From the NCBI RefSeq assembly GCF_965363235.1, contig NC_134841.1:35245440-35309439 (forward strand): DNA of 64,000 nucleotides, written 5' to 3'. This document shows positions 1 through 10,400 of this stretch, piece by piece. A program made the position numbers and the translations under genes. Under the pieces are notes generated by a model. The model worked only from the letters and a program-made list of their open reading frames with translations. It ran no database searches and was not told where the DNA came from. Source of the stretch: Mytilus galloprovincialis. Lineage: Eukaryota; Mollusca; Bivalvia; Mytilida; Mytilidae. Position 1 is the first letter of the stretch. The number at the start of each line of letters is the position of its first letter.

Positions 1-59
1 AGGCCAATACAGCACCTGGGCCAGGGAGAACTGTAATCGTTATTGTGGATTCTGCATTG
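1..59 (+). CDS. ShK domain 3' part (partial exon)
   Basis: Reads GQYSTWARENCNRYCGFCI and ends in phase 1 at donor GTGAAT (60-65). The paralogous exon 6 ends at the same place with GTGAGT. The in-frame TAG at 65-67 is therefore intronic. The donor has A instead of G at position +5, so it is somewhat weaker. Confidence 0.78.
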
Positions 60-698
60 GTGAATAGACACTAAATAACAATAGTTTTATGAAGAACAAT
101 GATCTAATACGCAGTACAATTAAGATAATTCTAACAGGAAGCATTGCGGATATAGATGAGCATTCTCCTATTTTTTCTCAAAATATTTTATACTTTTTGT
201 GTATACCAATAGGTCAACATCATCACTAAAAATATTAATATAAAATTGAAACATCATTACTTAAATTATATTTGAAAAATTGTTCACTTGGTCAAGATAT
301 ATCAGCCCTGAAATTTTCAGTCGAATCGAACAACCAATTGTTGGGTTGCTGCAACTAAATTGTCAGTTTTAAGGAAATTTTGCAGTTTTCTGTTGTTATC
401 ATGTTGAATATTATTATAGATAGATATAAACTGTAAACGGCAATAATGTTCAACATAGTAAGATATACATAAAAGTAAATATGACTAAATTTCAAATTGA
501 CCTTTTAAGGAGTTATTGCCCTTTAAAGACCATTTCAGACCTGAAATTTTCAAAGAAACCGAACAACCAACTGTTTGGTGCCACTAAATTGGTAGTTTTA
601 AGGAAATTTTGCCGTTTTTGGTTATTATCTTGAATATTTTTGAAGATAAAGATAAACTGTAAACTGCAAACAGCAAAAATGTTGACCAAAGTATGATC

Positions 699-733
<35 letters not shown>

Positions 734-1415
734 CTGTACACTAAAAAGAATACTTCCTGTATTGTATCAGAGATCCTTGTTTAATTCCTACTAGAAGGTA
801 ACACCTCCCGAAACGAAAGCTTATTTTTTATAAGTTAGAGTTAGGGGAGGTGATAAGGTCTCTGTCCAATGCTAGGCGGTGTTGTCGTAAAAGTTAGAAA
901 TTAAAATTACAAGTTCCAGCCCCGGCCGGGGAGGAAGTTACTAAGCAAATCTACTCTAACATCGTTAGGTTGATTTTCTAGGCACTGTTTACATATTCTA
1001 ACGCCTGGTATTTCTCAATCATAAGAAATCCGATGGACAAGGTATAATTTGCAGTTGTCACTACACTCAGGCAGACATATGCATATATTTATTGACAGTG
1101 ATTGTATGCTTCTAAAAATAGATTAGCATCCTGTATTTATACTGAAGAGATGAGTAGATGGTCATTTCTGTACACTAAAAAGAATACTTCGTGTATTGTA
1201 TCAGAGATTCTTGTTTACTTCCTACTAGACGGTAACACCTACCGAAACGAAAGCTTATTTTTATAAGCTAAAGTTAGAGGAGGGGATAAGGTCTCTGCCC
1301 AATGCTAGGCGGTGTTGTCTAGAAGTAAGAAATAAAAAGTACAGCTTCCATCCCCGGCCGGGGAGAAAGTTAGGAGTCAAATCTACTCTAACATCGTTAG
1401 GTTGATTTTCTAGGC

Positions 1416-1452
<37 letters not shown>

Positions 1453-4400
1453 GGCAAATTTACAGTTCTAACATTGTTGGGTTGATGTTTAGACGAGTTG
1501 TATCTACATATAAACATAAACAACTTGTGAAAAATTGTCCTTAAAGGGCAATAACTCCTTAAGGGGTCAATTGACATTTTTTGTCATACATATATATTGA
1601 CAATTTTGGTCATATGACCAAAATTGTCAATTGACCCCTTAAGGAGTTATTGCCTTTAAGGACAATTTTACACAAGTTGTTTACGTTTCTTAAACTTTAA
1701 AAATCTTCTCAAATGAATCTAGTATAATTTTGATTTCATTTACTTGTACGACAAGAAACATAGACACTATGGCTAAAATAGAACATATATGTAAAATGCA
1801 TTTTATTGCTTTTGAAGAAAATATAACAGATACAATGAACATTTAAATGGCATTTTTAAGCAACTCATTAATATATTTTGAAAAGCAAAAATATCATCAT
1901 TGATGAAAGATTTAAGCAAGCAAATAACAGGCGACTGATACAGGCTCTTCAAAGTCCATGTTTATGTTCTTTCAGTGAAAATTGATTTTCTTTATATTTC
2001 TGTCTTGAAAATGTTCAGTTTGAGCCTTTATTGTGAGGGTACGGCCAGAAAATTGCAACCGTTACACGAAATATATAAAATGGGACTCTAGTTTACTCCT
2101 CGTGCTATATTTGTAGTTTCCTCTACTGACAATATTCGACGTTTGACAAAGTTGAACTAGTTCGTCAAAATATCGATACAATTGATTTGTTTTTATCTTC
2201 ACTTGACTAATCCATTTGCATTATATTGTTAGAGAAAATCCGACCAAAATAAATCTAGATCCGTTCAATTATATCCATAGCATCCTTTATAAAATTTATG
2301 TCCAACTAATATTAATAACGATATGATACTTTTTACAATAAATGAGTGTTTTCTTGTTAGATTTTTACTGTTGTTGCATATCTTCAGAACTGGACAGTTT
2401 CGTTTACAAAAAAATCATATATCCCTTGTTATTTTCATTGTCAATTAGAACAGCTTGCATTATGTGAATGATCAAAGAAATTAAAGTAACAGATAAATAA
2501 ACTCATCATAGATACAAGAACTAAATTTAATATATATGCCAGACGCCCGTTTCGTCTACAAAAGACTCATCAGAGGAGGTACTAGTTCATTTGGTATTTA
2601 CCCGCAAAGTAATTGACAAATACCTTTAAATATTCATATTCCCCGCAAACTTGTAAACGAATAATTTTAGAGCCTACAGTATTGAATGTATTTTGTGCTA
2701 CTACCGGTTTGTTATACTGTGAATTCATTTTTTTCGTGCGTATTAATTTTCGTGGATTCATTAAACATTGCATTTTCATTGTTATCTAATTCCGTGGTTT
2801 TGTCAAAGTCTGCATACAAGCCCATGTAACATTTGTATTTCGTTGAACATTTTAATTCGTGGTTCACCGTTACCCAAGAAATCAAAGAAAATTGATATCC
2901 CACGAATATCAATGAATGCACAGTAGTTTGTCACATTCAATTATACAATGTTCATAACCAAATGCCTTACAGGAACCAGGAAATGTACAATATAGTAGAA
3001 TGAGTTTGATGGTACTAGGCATGCAAATAAAGCATCTACAGTAGAGTAGTCAACAACAATTTAAAACTGATTATAGATAAGTTCTATTTCATCATATAGG
3101 CCAAACGTAATGAACATTCAGTTAATTTAGTCGTAAAAAGGTTTGAAAAAACTAACACAATAAAATAAAAATACGAAAATAAAAAGTTAATTGTAGGCTA
3201 CATGTATTTACTATTTCATTTATAATGAAAATAAACTTTACATATAGCTTTGGTTAACTGCTTGTCAGTTGATTGCATTAACTGGTTATTACTTTTAAAC
3301 ATATTACATTTTTTGTGTATTTCTATAGGGTTACCTACAACGGCAAAACCTTGTATAGATGCCATACCCAATTGTAATCAGTTCCAAAAAGATACATGTA
3401 CAAACATTAAGTACAAAGGATGGGCTGAGGAAAACTGTCGTAAATATTGTGGTTTCTGCTCTGACGGAAGTAGTAGTGGTAAGCAGACGATTACTCGCCA
3501 TCTACAAATTATGTATAAAACTATTATTTCTACATGTTTTGTTGGATATTCCAAAAATTTTTAAACAATAACTATTTTCATATTTTTTTTTATTAAATTC
3601 AAATACATAAGATATAAGATATTTTACACCTTGATGAACTTAAAATTTGACAAAACTCTCAAAAGTACAAATTTGAATATAACACCTTCAATACTGTTTT
3701 ATATTATTGTCACAATGTTGTGATTCGTAAGTAACTTAACATTGCAATGAAACTGTAGGTAATCAACCATCTGTAACTTCTGCTCCAACATTTGCACCAC
3801 CTCGTCCACAAGCTCCAGGAAATCAACCTACCCCTTCAGGTATGTTTTAAGAATTTTATACTCTTCTTCAGATAATATAAGCAATTTGGTGAGTGTGATT
3901 GTTCTGTCTCCATTCAATCTGATGAAGGTTAACAATGGTCGTTATAAACGTCCAAAATGCTCACAGAATATTTTTTATTACATATATTAATATATGATAC
4001 AGATTCATACAAGCAAAATAGATTTAAAACTCATCAGGTAGCAAACGCATTGGTTGTTTTGATAAATCCTTAACATTTATCTTATCGTATATAATATATG
4101 CAAAAAGTTGAAAATAACCTGCACAGATAATAGTTTTAATTTGCATTTGAATCCTAATCCTACGACAGTTACTTGCATTGAAGACAAGGCAATTGTATCT
4201 TTCCATTGCCTTATGTGTTGGTTTTTAGTTTTCTGTAACACTTGCATGTTTAAAGTACAGTGTTTAACGAGATGTGCAACTGCATGTAATTTGTAGATGC
4301 ACACAATTGAAGAAAACTTACATAATATGATTTAATTAATAAAATTCTTCATCTGTTTCGTTCATAGCACAGATTTTGCAATGATTTAGCGATATCCATT

Positions 4401-4655
4401 TTATACATTTATTATTGACATAGGTTAGCATAGTCAAAGAAGAAAAATATTTTTTCAAATATTTTTAGAATTGCTTTCAAAACTACAATTACCTACCGAA
4501 TCATATTGTAGACTTTTTTTATTCTGCGAGTACTTTATTCTAGTTATTAATACTTTATTGATTTAAATGTTATATTTCCGTAAGTGCTGTCAGTTATACA
4601 TTTTAATGTCCATTATATTTATTTGTAGCTACATTGGCACCACCTCTACCTGCTG
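1..4655 (+). CDS. Partial ShK gene, inverted paralog of exons 6-9 of the large gene (5' cut by window)
   Basis: Four plus-strand exons (1-59, 3329-3478, 3759-3839, 4629-4655) match exons 6, 7, 8 and 9 of the minus-strand gene in order, phase and nearly in sequence. The introns next to them also align by eye, for example GTAAGCAGACGA after the second exon, so this is a fairly recent inverted duplication rather than domain similarity. The 5' end lies before the window. No copy of exons 10-26 is seen downstream; a possible private last exon is listed at 5782-5858. Product: secreted ShK protein, either shorter than its neighbour or a decaying copy. No stop or frameshift interrupts the four exons. 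Confidence 0.75.
285..695 (-). repeat. Decayed fragment of dispersed repeat family D
   Basis: Contains the same blocks as the copies near 19.2 and 49.1 kb: CCTGAAATTTTCAG, a CAACCAA...GGGTTGCTG block, GGAAATTTTGC, TATTATAGATAGA and AAGGAGTTATTGCCC. Two internal units are visible, each about 250 bp. Confidence 0.65.
702..730. repeat. (TA)n microsatellite
   Basis: About 14 uninterrupted TA units between two repeat copies. Confidence 0.9.
731..1410. repeat. Two-copy direct repeat of about 250 bp
   Basis: Copies at about 731-985 and 1165-1410. Both contain TTCTGTACACTAAAAAGAAT, GATAAGGTCTCTG, CCAATGCTAGGCGGTGTTGT, CCCCGGCCGGGGA and CATCGTTAGGTTGATTTTC. Copies differ by a few percent and are 434 bp apart. 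The GC-rich CCCCGGCCGGGG palindrome stands out in this AT-rich DNA. Confidence 0.85.
1420..1450. repeat. (AT)n microsatellite
   Basis: About 15 AT units directly after the second copy of the 250 bp repeat, mirroring the TA run before the first copy. Confidence 0.9.
1516..1683. repeat. Long nested inverted repeat
   Basis: Arms 1516-1586 and 1613-1683 carry ACAACTTGTG, GGCAATAACTCCTTAAGG and GTCAATTGAC in opposite orientation. Inside lies a perfect 36 bp palindrome at 1596-1631 centred on CAT|ATG. The arms match the TTGCCC/GGAGTTATT block of family D, so this looks like two head-to-head fragments of that family. Confidence 0.85.
3329..3478 (+). CDS. ShK domain exon (paralog of exon 7)
   Basis: 50 codons: linker LPTTAKP, a six-cysteine ShK domain (CIDAIPNC to RKYCGFC) and tail SDGSSS; acceptor TTTCTATAG, donor GTAAGC. 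The same 150 nt length as exon 7. Confidence 0.87.
3759..3839 (+). CDS. Thr/Pro linker exon (paralog of exon 8)
   Basis: 27 codons, NQPSVTSAPTFAPPRPQAPG then NQPTPS. It is 21 nt longer than exon 8, an in-frame gain that duplicates the NQP unit. Acceptor CTGTAG, donor GTATGT. Confidence 0.8.
4629..4655 (+). CDS. Micro-exon (paralog of exon 9)
   Basis: 27 nt coding ATLAPPLPA, between a TTTGTAG acceptor and a GTAAAT donor, as in exon 9 but one codon longer. Confidence 0.72.
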
Positions 4656-5781
4656 GTAAATGATTATTTACTTGTCATGCATTAACAAAAACATGATATA
4701 ATTAAAAATTGAAAACAATTTGAGTTTCCTTTTTATTTTTATTTTACATAGCGTTCTAGCATATATTAGGTGGTTGAAAATTCTTTTTTCAAAAAACCTC
4801 TTTCCCTTCACTATTTTGAATATGCGTTTTTTACTTGAAAATCATTTCTTTCAGAATTTTGAAACTCAGCTGTACCAAAAAATTACAAATCTATTCAAAG
4901 ATACTTCGTTGACACATTTCTGATGTATCTGCTGATATGATAAGTTCAGTAGTCGGTACTTCGGTACTGACATGATTTATAGCAAACGTTTCGTAAATTA
5001 TCCGTTTCTTAATATTGAAATAATATAGGAGCTTAGGTTTCTACTCCCTACAGGAAGGTGACCTTAGATGGATTTGACTTTTTATGTACTTCTGGTCATA
5101 TAGCTCTTTAACTGTTTCGGGTTTTATACATTCATCACTTTCAAATATATGGCTTTGAGCGTTCCTGATGAAGGGTGATATAGAAAAGCGATTCGAACGC
5201 ATGAAATTATTAATGTGTTATTTTCATCTTTTCTTCTTTAGAAAAAAAAGAGTGTCTTTAAAATTTAAAAACTAACATTCACATCTGCTCATACAAAAAT
5301 CTTTGAAATCAAATAGAGGTAAGAAGTCATTGTCTTACAGAAATCGTCCACCACATAATACGAAGGATAACAGCTTTTCAAAACCTGGAGCTTACAGACA
5401 TCCTCGATAGTAGACTTTTGAATAACTTCCAATTTTATATTCGGAGTACAACCATTCAAAAGAATGTTCATATCGCGTTGTGATCTAGTTAAGTAAGATA
5501 ATGGCGCATGTTTAGATGAAATGACATAAATCACTTGTTTTTGATATTGCAAGTGATTTGACAATTACAATTTTGCCGATGGAGAGAAGGTATCTGAGTA
5601 TTCACATTGTAATAACTATTTCCATTGTATCTTCACATGTATCTTAATCAATACCAACCAATTATTTACAAGCATTACATTTCAAACCTAGGGTTTTGAC
5701 GGCATATGTCCATTTGATTTGAAGAGAACCATCTTTGTTCAATTCATTTCTTCCAATCCATGTTTTTTTCACTGAATTCAG

Positions 5782-5858
5782 TCCCTAAACCACAAAAGTG
5801 TCCTTACAAACAACGTTCAAAGTACCCCACTAAACCCATTTCCAAATTATTGACATGA
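5782..5858 (+). CDS. Possible last exon of the inverted ShK paralog
   Basis: After a polypyrimidine tract and AATTCAG, the phase-1 frame required by the preceding exon reads VPKPQKCPYKQRSKYPTKPI and a few more residues, then TGA. The Lys/Pro-rich composition suits a basic tail. It has no counterpart in the minus-strand gene and could be chance. Confidence 0.25.
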
Positions 5859-6294
5859 ATCAGAAATCAGATCTGGGTTTTTAAAATTACTGTGAAACTG
5901 CTTTTTCTAAAGGTGATGTGTGAATACTAGAAAAAAAATCCAAAGATCTTTTAGAGTACATAATATCTAAGACTCTTTAGTCTTGCAATAGTCTCAATGC
6001 TAATACAAAATTTGCACAAGATTCCCCATTCTAATTCCCAGTTGATACGATATCCCAGTGCTTGTATTTCGTGTCATGATTTCCTTGAAAGGGATAAAGA
6101 TAAAAAAAAAAAATGTTTTTAAACGGTTCGGACGCTATCACAATTTGGTTGACCGTTATGAAATATCTGTTTTACAGACGATTACGGATAGGTTTCAATT
6201 GTCGTTACTACAATCTCGTTTTCTTTTCCAATACTATCACGGATCCAATTAACTCATCACCGGGTTTGAAATGACATCAGCTGAATGATAGGGG

Positions 6295-6510
6295 TCACAT
6301 TTGGAGCAGAATCTACCTAGCTTTGCGGATCTCGTTAAATCACCACAGGATTTGGTGGGATTCATTTTGCCTAGTCTTTAGTTTTTTTTATGATTTGTTT
6401 GTGTGTATTATTGTTTATCAGTTCGTCTTTTTCTATATTAGCCATGGAGTTGTCAGTTTATTTTAGATTTATGAGTTTGAATGCCCCTTGGGTACCACTC
6501 TTTTGCACTA
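6295..6510 (+). repeat. Dispersed repeat family C, copy 1
   Basis: Shares GTCTTTAGTTTT, a GCCATGGnGTTGTCAGTTT block and a TATGAGTTTGA...TGCCCCTTGG-like end with copies at 18.9 and 51.4 kb. Confidence 0.75.
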
Positions 6511-6559
6511 TTCAATGAATTTCTAGTTCAGCAAACTTGGAATATATATATAGTATAAT

Positions 6560-6838
6560 AGAATTTGATGCGACTGTCATACAAGTGAGAGGTTTAGCTA
6601 GCTATAAAAACAAGTTCAATCCACCATTTTCTACATAAGAAAATGCCTGTAACAAATCAGGAATATGACAGTTGTTATTTATTCGTTTGATGTGTTTGAC
6701 CTGTTGATTTTGCCATTTGATTAGGGACTTTCTGTTCTTAATTTCTCTCTGAGTTGAGTATTTTGTTATTTTACATTTTACGTCAATTTGGCTGCGAGTC
6801 CAAACTGCAATGGCGACAATCAAATCCACGCGTTATGA
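6560..6838 (+). repeat. Dispersed repeat family A, copy 1
   Basis: Contains ATGCGACTGTCATACAAGTG, TTCAATCCACCATTTTCTAC and GGAATATGACAGTT, shared with 22.0 and 46.7 kb. Encodes nothing recognisable. Confidence 0.8.
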
Positions 6839-7288
6839 TATTAATTCTTCAAATACAGTATGGGTATTTATATTACAATCCAAAACTAGTAAATTGATAA
6901 CAACATCTATTAAAACATAACCAGAACACTAACTCCGATTAAACAACCAAACATTGCGAAACAAGGAATTGAGGGTGACCATATCAAATTAGGAGTGGCA
7001 TTACATATGAAAACTACATAAGGAGCTGGAAATTAAACGCGTGTCATACAGATGAATGATGAATGGAATATATTTCATGAATAAAAGATATGGTTGTAAT
7101 TTTAGGATAAGTTATTGTTTGTGTGATGAAATTTATTCCAATTTTTTACATAAAAATACCATTTTAAAGATGGAAATTTTACAGGCAAAACGTACTCTTT
7201 GTTAATAGTTGACATGTGACAGAATCTGTCTTATTCATATAATTCACAAATTACTAAGCAGCATAAAAAATAGTTTAGTAAATGTATT

Positions 7289-7294
7289 TTTATT
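7289..7294 (-). terminator. Poly(A) signal of the ShK/CBM14 gene
   Basis: AATAAA on the minus strand, about 115 nt after the stop codon of exon 26. Its position is suitable for a short 3' UTR; AATAAA hexamers are common in AT-rich DNA, so this is probable rather than certain. Confidence 0.55.
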
Positions 7295-7408
7295 GCTAGC
7301 ATCAATATGGATATATGTGCTTGAAACAGAAGTTCAAAGACAACATAAAAAAACATGACTGAGATCAATATATTTTAATATGAAAAATGAGTAAGTAATG
7401 CTATGATC

Positions 7409-7482
7409 CTAGTAAAATTCTAAAGTTTCATCTTCTTCTTCATAATCTCTTCTACCAGCTGATGGTGCAGTAGGAGAACCAC
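7409..7482 (-). CDS. Exon 26: acidic C-terminus and stop
   Basis: 24 residues, GGSPTAPSAG then RRDYEEEDETLEFY and TAG. The charged tail differs from the rest of the protein. A poly(A) signal follows about 115 nt downstream. Confidence 0.85.
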
Positions 7483-10400
7483 CTAAAACATCAAATGTTA
7501 GATATAGAGTTTTTTTTTTTTACATACAGATATGATGTATAATTTTTGATAAACAGATGCATCTAACATGATAAAGGATCTTAAAGAGTTATTTTTTCAT
7601 GAGGCAAACTGTAGTATAATTTAATTTTTGTGACGTAATAAATGGTCTTTCACCATTTGACCTTTTCTTTAAAGCAAACTAGACCATGTAATTAGTCTGA
7701 TACCTTTCAATTTAGATAATGCACAATTGAATTATGATATCAAAATGTATTATAAGTTGCATATCAAATCCATAAATTTATCAGTGTTGCGTATACACGG
7801 TCACCATATATATTAGATAATCTTCTACAATGGTTTTTACCCATATCCTAAAAAACGACGTCTTTCCAATTGAAAAATGGTTAAATAGCGGGTGTCAAAT
7901 AAAGATTTACTTCAAGTGCCGAATTTCACATAAGCATATATGTATGTATATCTGAAAATGCGCGATTTGTTAAGAATGTTATTTGGATTAAAAATGCATC
8001 ATTTTTGGGGCCCTTTACAGCTTGCTGTTCGGTGTCAATGTGTTGAAGACCGTACTTTAACCTATAATGGCTTACTTTTATAAATTGTGACTTGGATGGA
8101 GAGTTGTCTCATTCCACATCTACTTATATCTTTTATCACTTTAAACTCACCTTTACATAAACTACAGAATTTCATACAGTTATCCTCTCTAAACAATCTA
8201 TAGAGTGGATTTGTACAAAGATCTGCATCATATTCGTTACAGTTGGGAATCTTATCTACACATGGCATTGGAGAGGTATTCTCTGTCAAGTAGAAAAGAA
8301 TATTCAGTATTTTGCTAAGCTTTATACTGCTCGAAAGGTGCATACATGATTTATTTGATTATAAAGGAAAAGAAAAGATAGAAAGGAGCTAAAATGTTCC
8401 CATGTCTCGACGGTTTATCGATTTGATTTTGTTTTATAGTAAGATCAGAAACATCTACTAATCCGTTATGACACCTGATCACTGACTTTCATCCGTCAGA
8501 TTTAACATACAAGTAGGCAATTCAACGATTGTAAGTCATGAGGCAGCGACTGTTTATCCACCCGGGAAACATCGGTTTAAGTTGAGTGAGTGTGGTTTAA
8601 TTGTGGTTGAAAGTTGCTTGTAGTTGTGAATGTGGTTTAATTGTTTTTGAAAGTTTATTGTATCTTTCTTTTAGTCTTGTTGTTAGATTGCTGTTTTTCA
8701 TTTTCAATTTCATTAAAAAAATAATATTGCAATTGTTTGAAATTAAGTTGTTGGTTTTTTTCTCTCTCTTTTTCATTGCGCGCGTCTGACACACATTATT
8801 ATAAAGTTGGTATATGTGATGAGCTTATATTTTATTATTATGTATTTCCAAATAATGAAAATACAATGTAGATCGAAATGCAAAACTGTTGCCGTACAAT
8901 TATGGTAACTTCGAACGTAAGTAATAATTTAACTAACACTTTCCTTCTTTACTTGTTATCTTATTACTTATTTATGAAATAACAAATATATTGCAAAAAA
9001 CATTCATTTTGAATCTATTGTTGTATGACGATAAAAATAAGGTTTCAAAGAAAAAAGTTTAAAAAAAAATTCCAAAGTTATAACAAATAAGATGTATGGC
9101 TACTTTCATAATGGTTAGTAAAAAACCATTAGATATATTGAAAAGCAAAATTAACAACAAGCGTATTTTGTTTCATTGTGAGGCGTTACTTTAGTGTGCA
9201 CGTACCCTTTCTCATACCTGTTAAATCTTTGATCGTATTATCTGAAGAGTCGTTAATTGATTCCACTTGCTTACAAAAAGCAACATGTCCTACGTAATCA
9301 CAGGTTTTTATGACGTCATTCCACGCTAGATTAGCAGGGCATGTCAATTCCCTTGGTATAGAATAAGCACATTCATAAAACTTATGACAGTCTTTAGGAT
9401 GTCGGATCAATTGTCCGTTGTGGTTGCAGGTGATATTGTCACTTCCAGCTTTAAAATTGGGGAAAGAAGCACATAGTAGTTTTTCATTAAATATGAATGT
9501 AACATCATATTGGAAGCGATAAAAGACCATGGCTTCTGGGTGAAGAATGGAGAAAATTTTGGAAACTTTCAAATTAGTAAATGACCGTAACATATCATTT
9601 TATGAATGTGCTTAGTCAATGAGTGCATATCATTGTCTCTTGTAAAAATGTTTGGCTGGAAATCGACAAACCATTTGATAGGGCGGCACACAAGTTGAAA
9701 ATAATAAAATTATGTGAATGTTTGCTTATCAATCATTTCACCAAGAATTCACGATATTTGATCGGTTCCCGTCATATGAGAATTTAAAATTTAATGTGAA
9801 TGTCTAAATAAGTCCTAAAATGAAAACATGTTTTTTTTAACATATATTCACTTGCACAAAATGACACGTACTTATTTTTAACTTTATCTTCTGATTTGGC
9901 ACAATTATACCACTAAAGGAAGATTGTGTTGTTGATACTCAGAATAGAAATATTATTCATTTGAAAGCAAAGATATCCCAATGTCACCAATTATGTGTTC
10001 AAACGTGAATCGATGTTTGTATATTGATGCGTGCAATTCAACGTATAGCACAATGTTTCAAAGCGTTCAAAATTTCCGGTGAGTCGGAATAGATGAGATG
10101 AAGGTTATATTTAGACTTTTTTCCCAAGAAACAGCATCATGTATAAAGTGTTACTTATACAAAACAATACGTTCATTGTAATTTCAGTAAAGGAAAAAGG
10201 TTGTTTTGTGTTGCTTTTTGAATAATTAAAACAGTTTTAAATTTTAAGCTTAATGGACTGTATAGCAAGAAAAACCATACCCTTTATATCTTCCTGTGCA
10301 TATTGACGATTCTTAAATATAACATTTAAGAAAAATAGCAGGATATAAAACGCTATAACTCCGAATCGATATGTTCAAGTGCAGTGTGCAGTTAGACTAA

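Larger units (their letters stand above)
60..3328 (+). other. Intron of the inverted ShK paralog, repeat-filled
   Basis: No coding sequence seen. It holds a decayed copy of a dispersed repeat, AT microsatellites, a two-copy 250 bp repeat and a nested inverted repeat, each listed separately. From about 1,700 to 3,328 it is plain AT-rich DNA apart from a short CAGACGCCCGTTTCGTC motif near 2538 that recurs in weaker form near 38,880. Confidence 0.6.
4656..7288. other. Convergent intergenic region
   Basis: Between the tail of the plus-strand ShK paralog and the poly(A) signal of the large gene. Apart from the possible exon at 5782-5858 it holds dispersed repeats C and A (6,295-6,838) and otherwise unremarkable AT-rich DNA. 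A 91-codon open frame at 5289-5564 (minus) matches nothing I know and has no splice or promoter support. Confidence 0.5.

Noticed and set aside
65..67. TAG directly after the first ShK fragment, as a stop codon
   Set aside because: Comparison with exon 6 shows that the exon ends at 59 and the TAG lies in the intron after a GTGAAT donor.
5289..5564. 91-codon minus-strand frame
   Set aside because: No recognised domain, no splice or promoter support, and average composition for chance frames in this window.
9186..9593. 135-codon frame taken as a single-exon chitin-binding gene
   Set aside because: The part before 9448 lies upstream of a clear acceptor and shows no domain; the part after 9218 is beyond a donor. 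Only 9218-9448 is exon.
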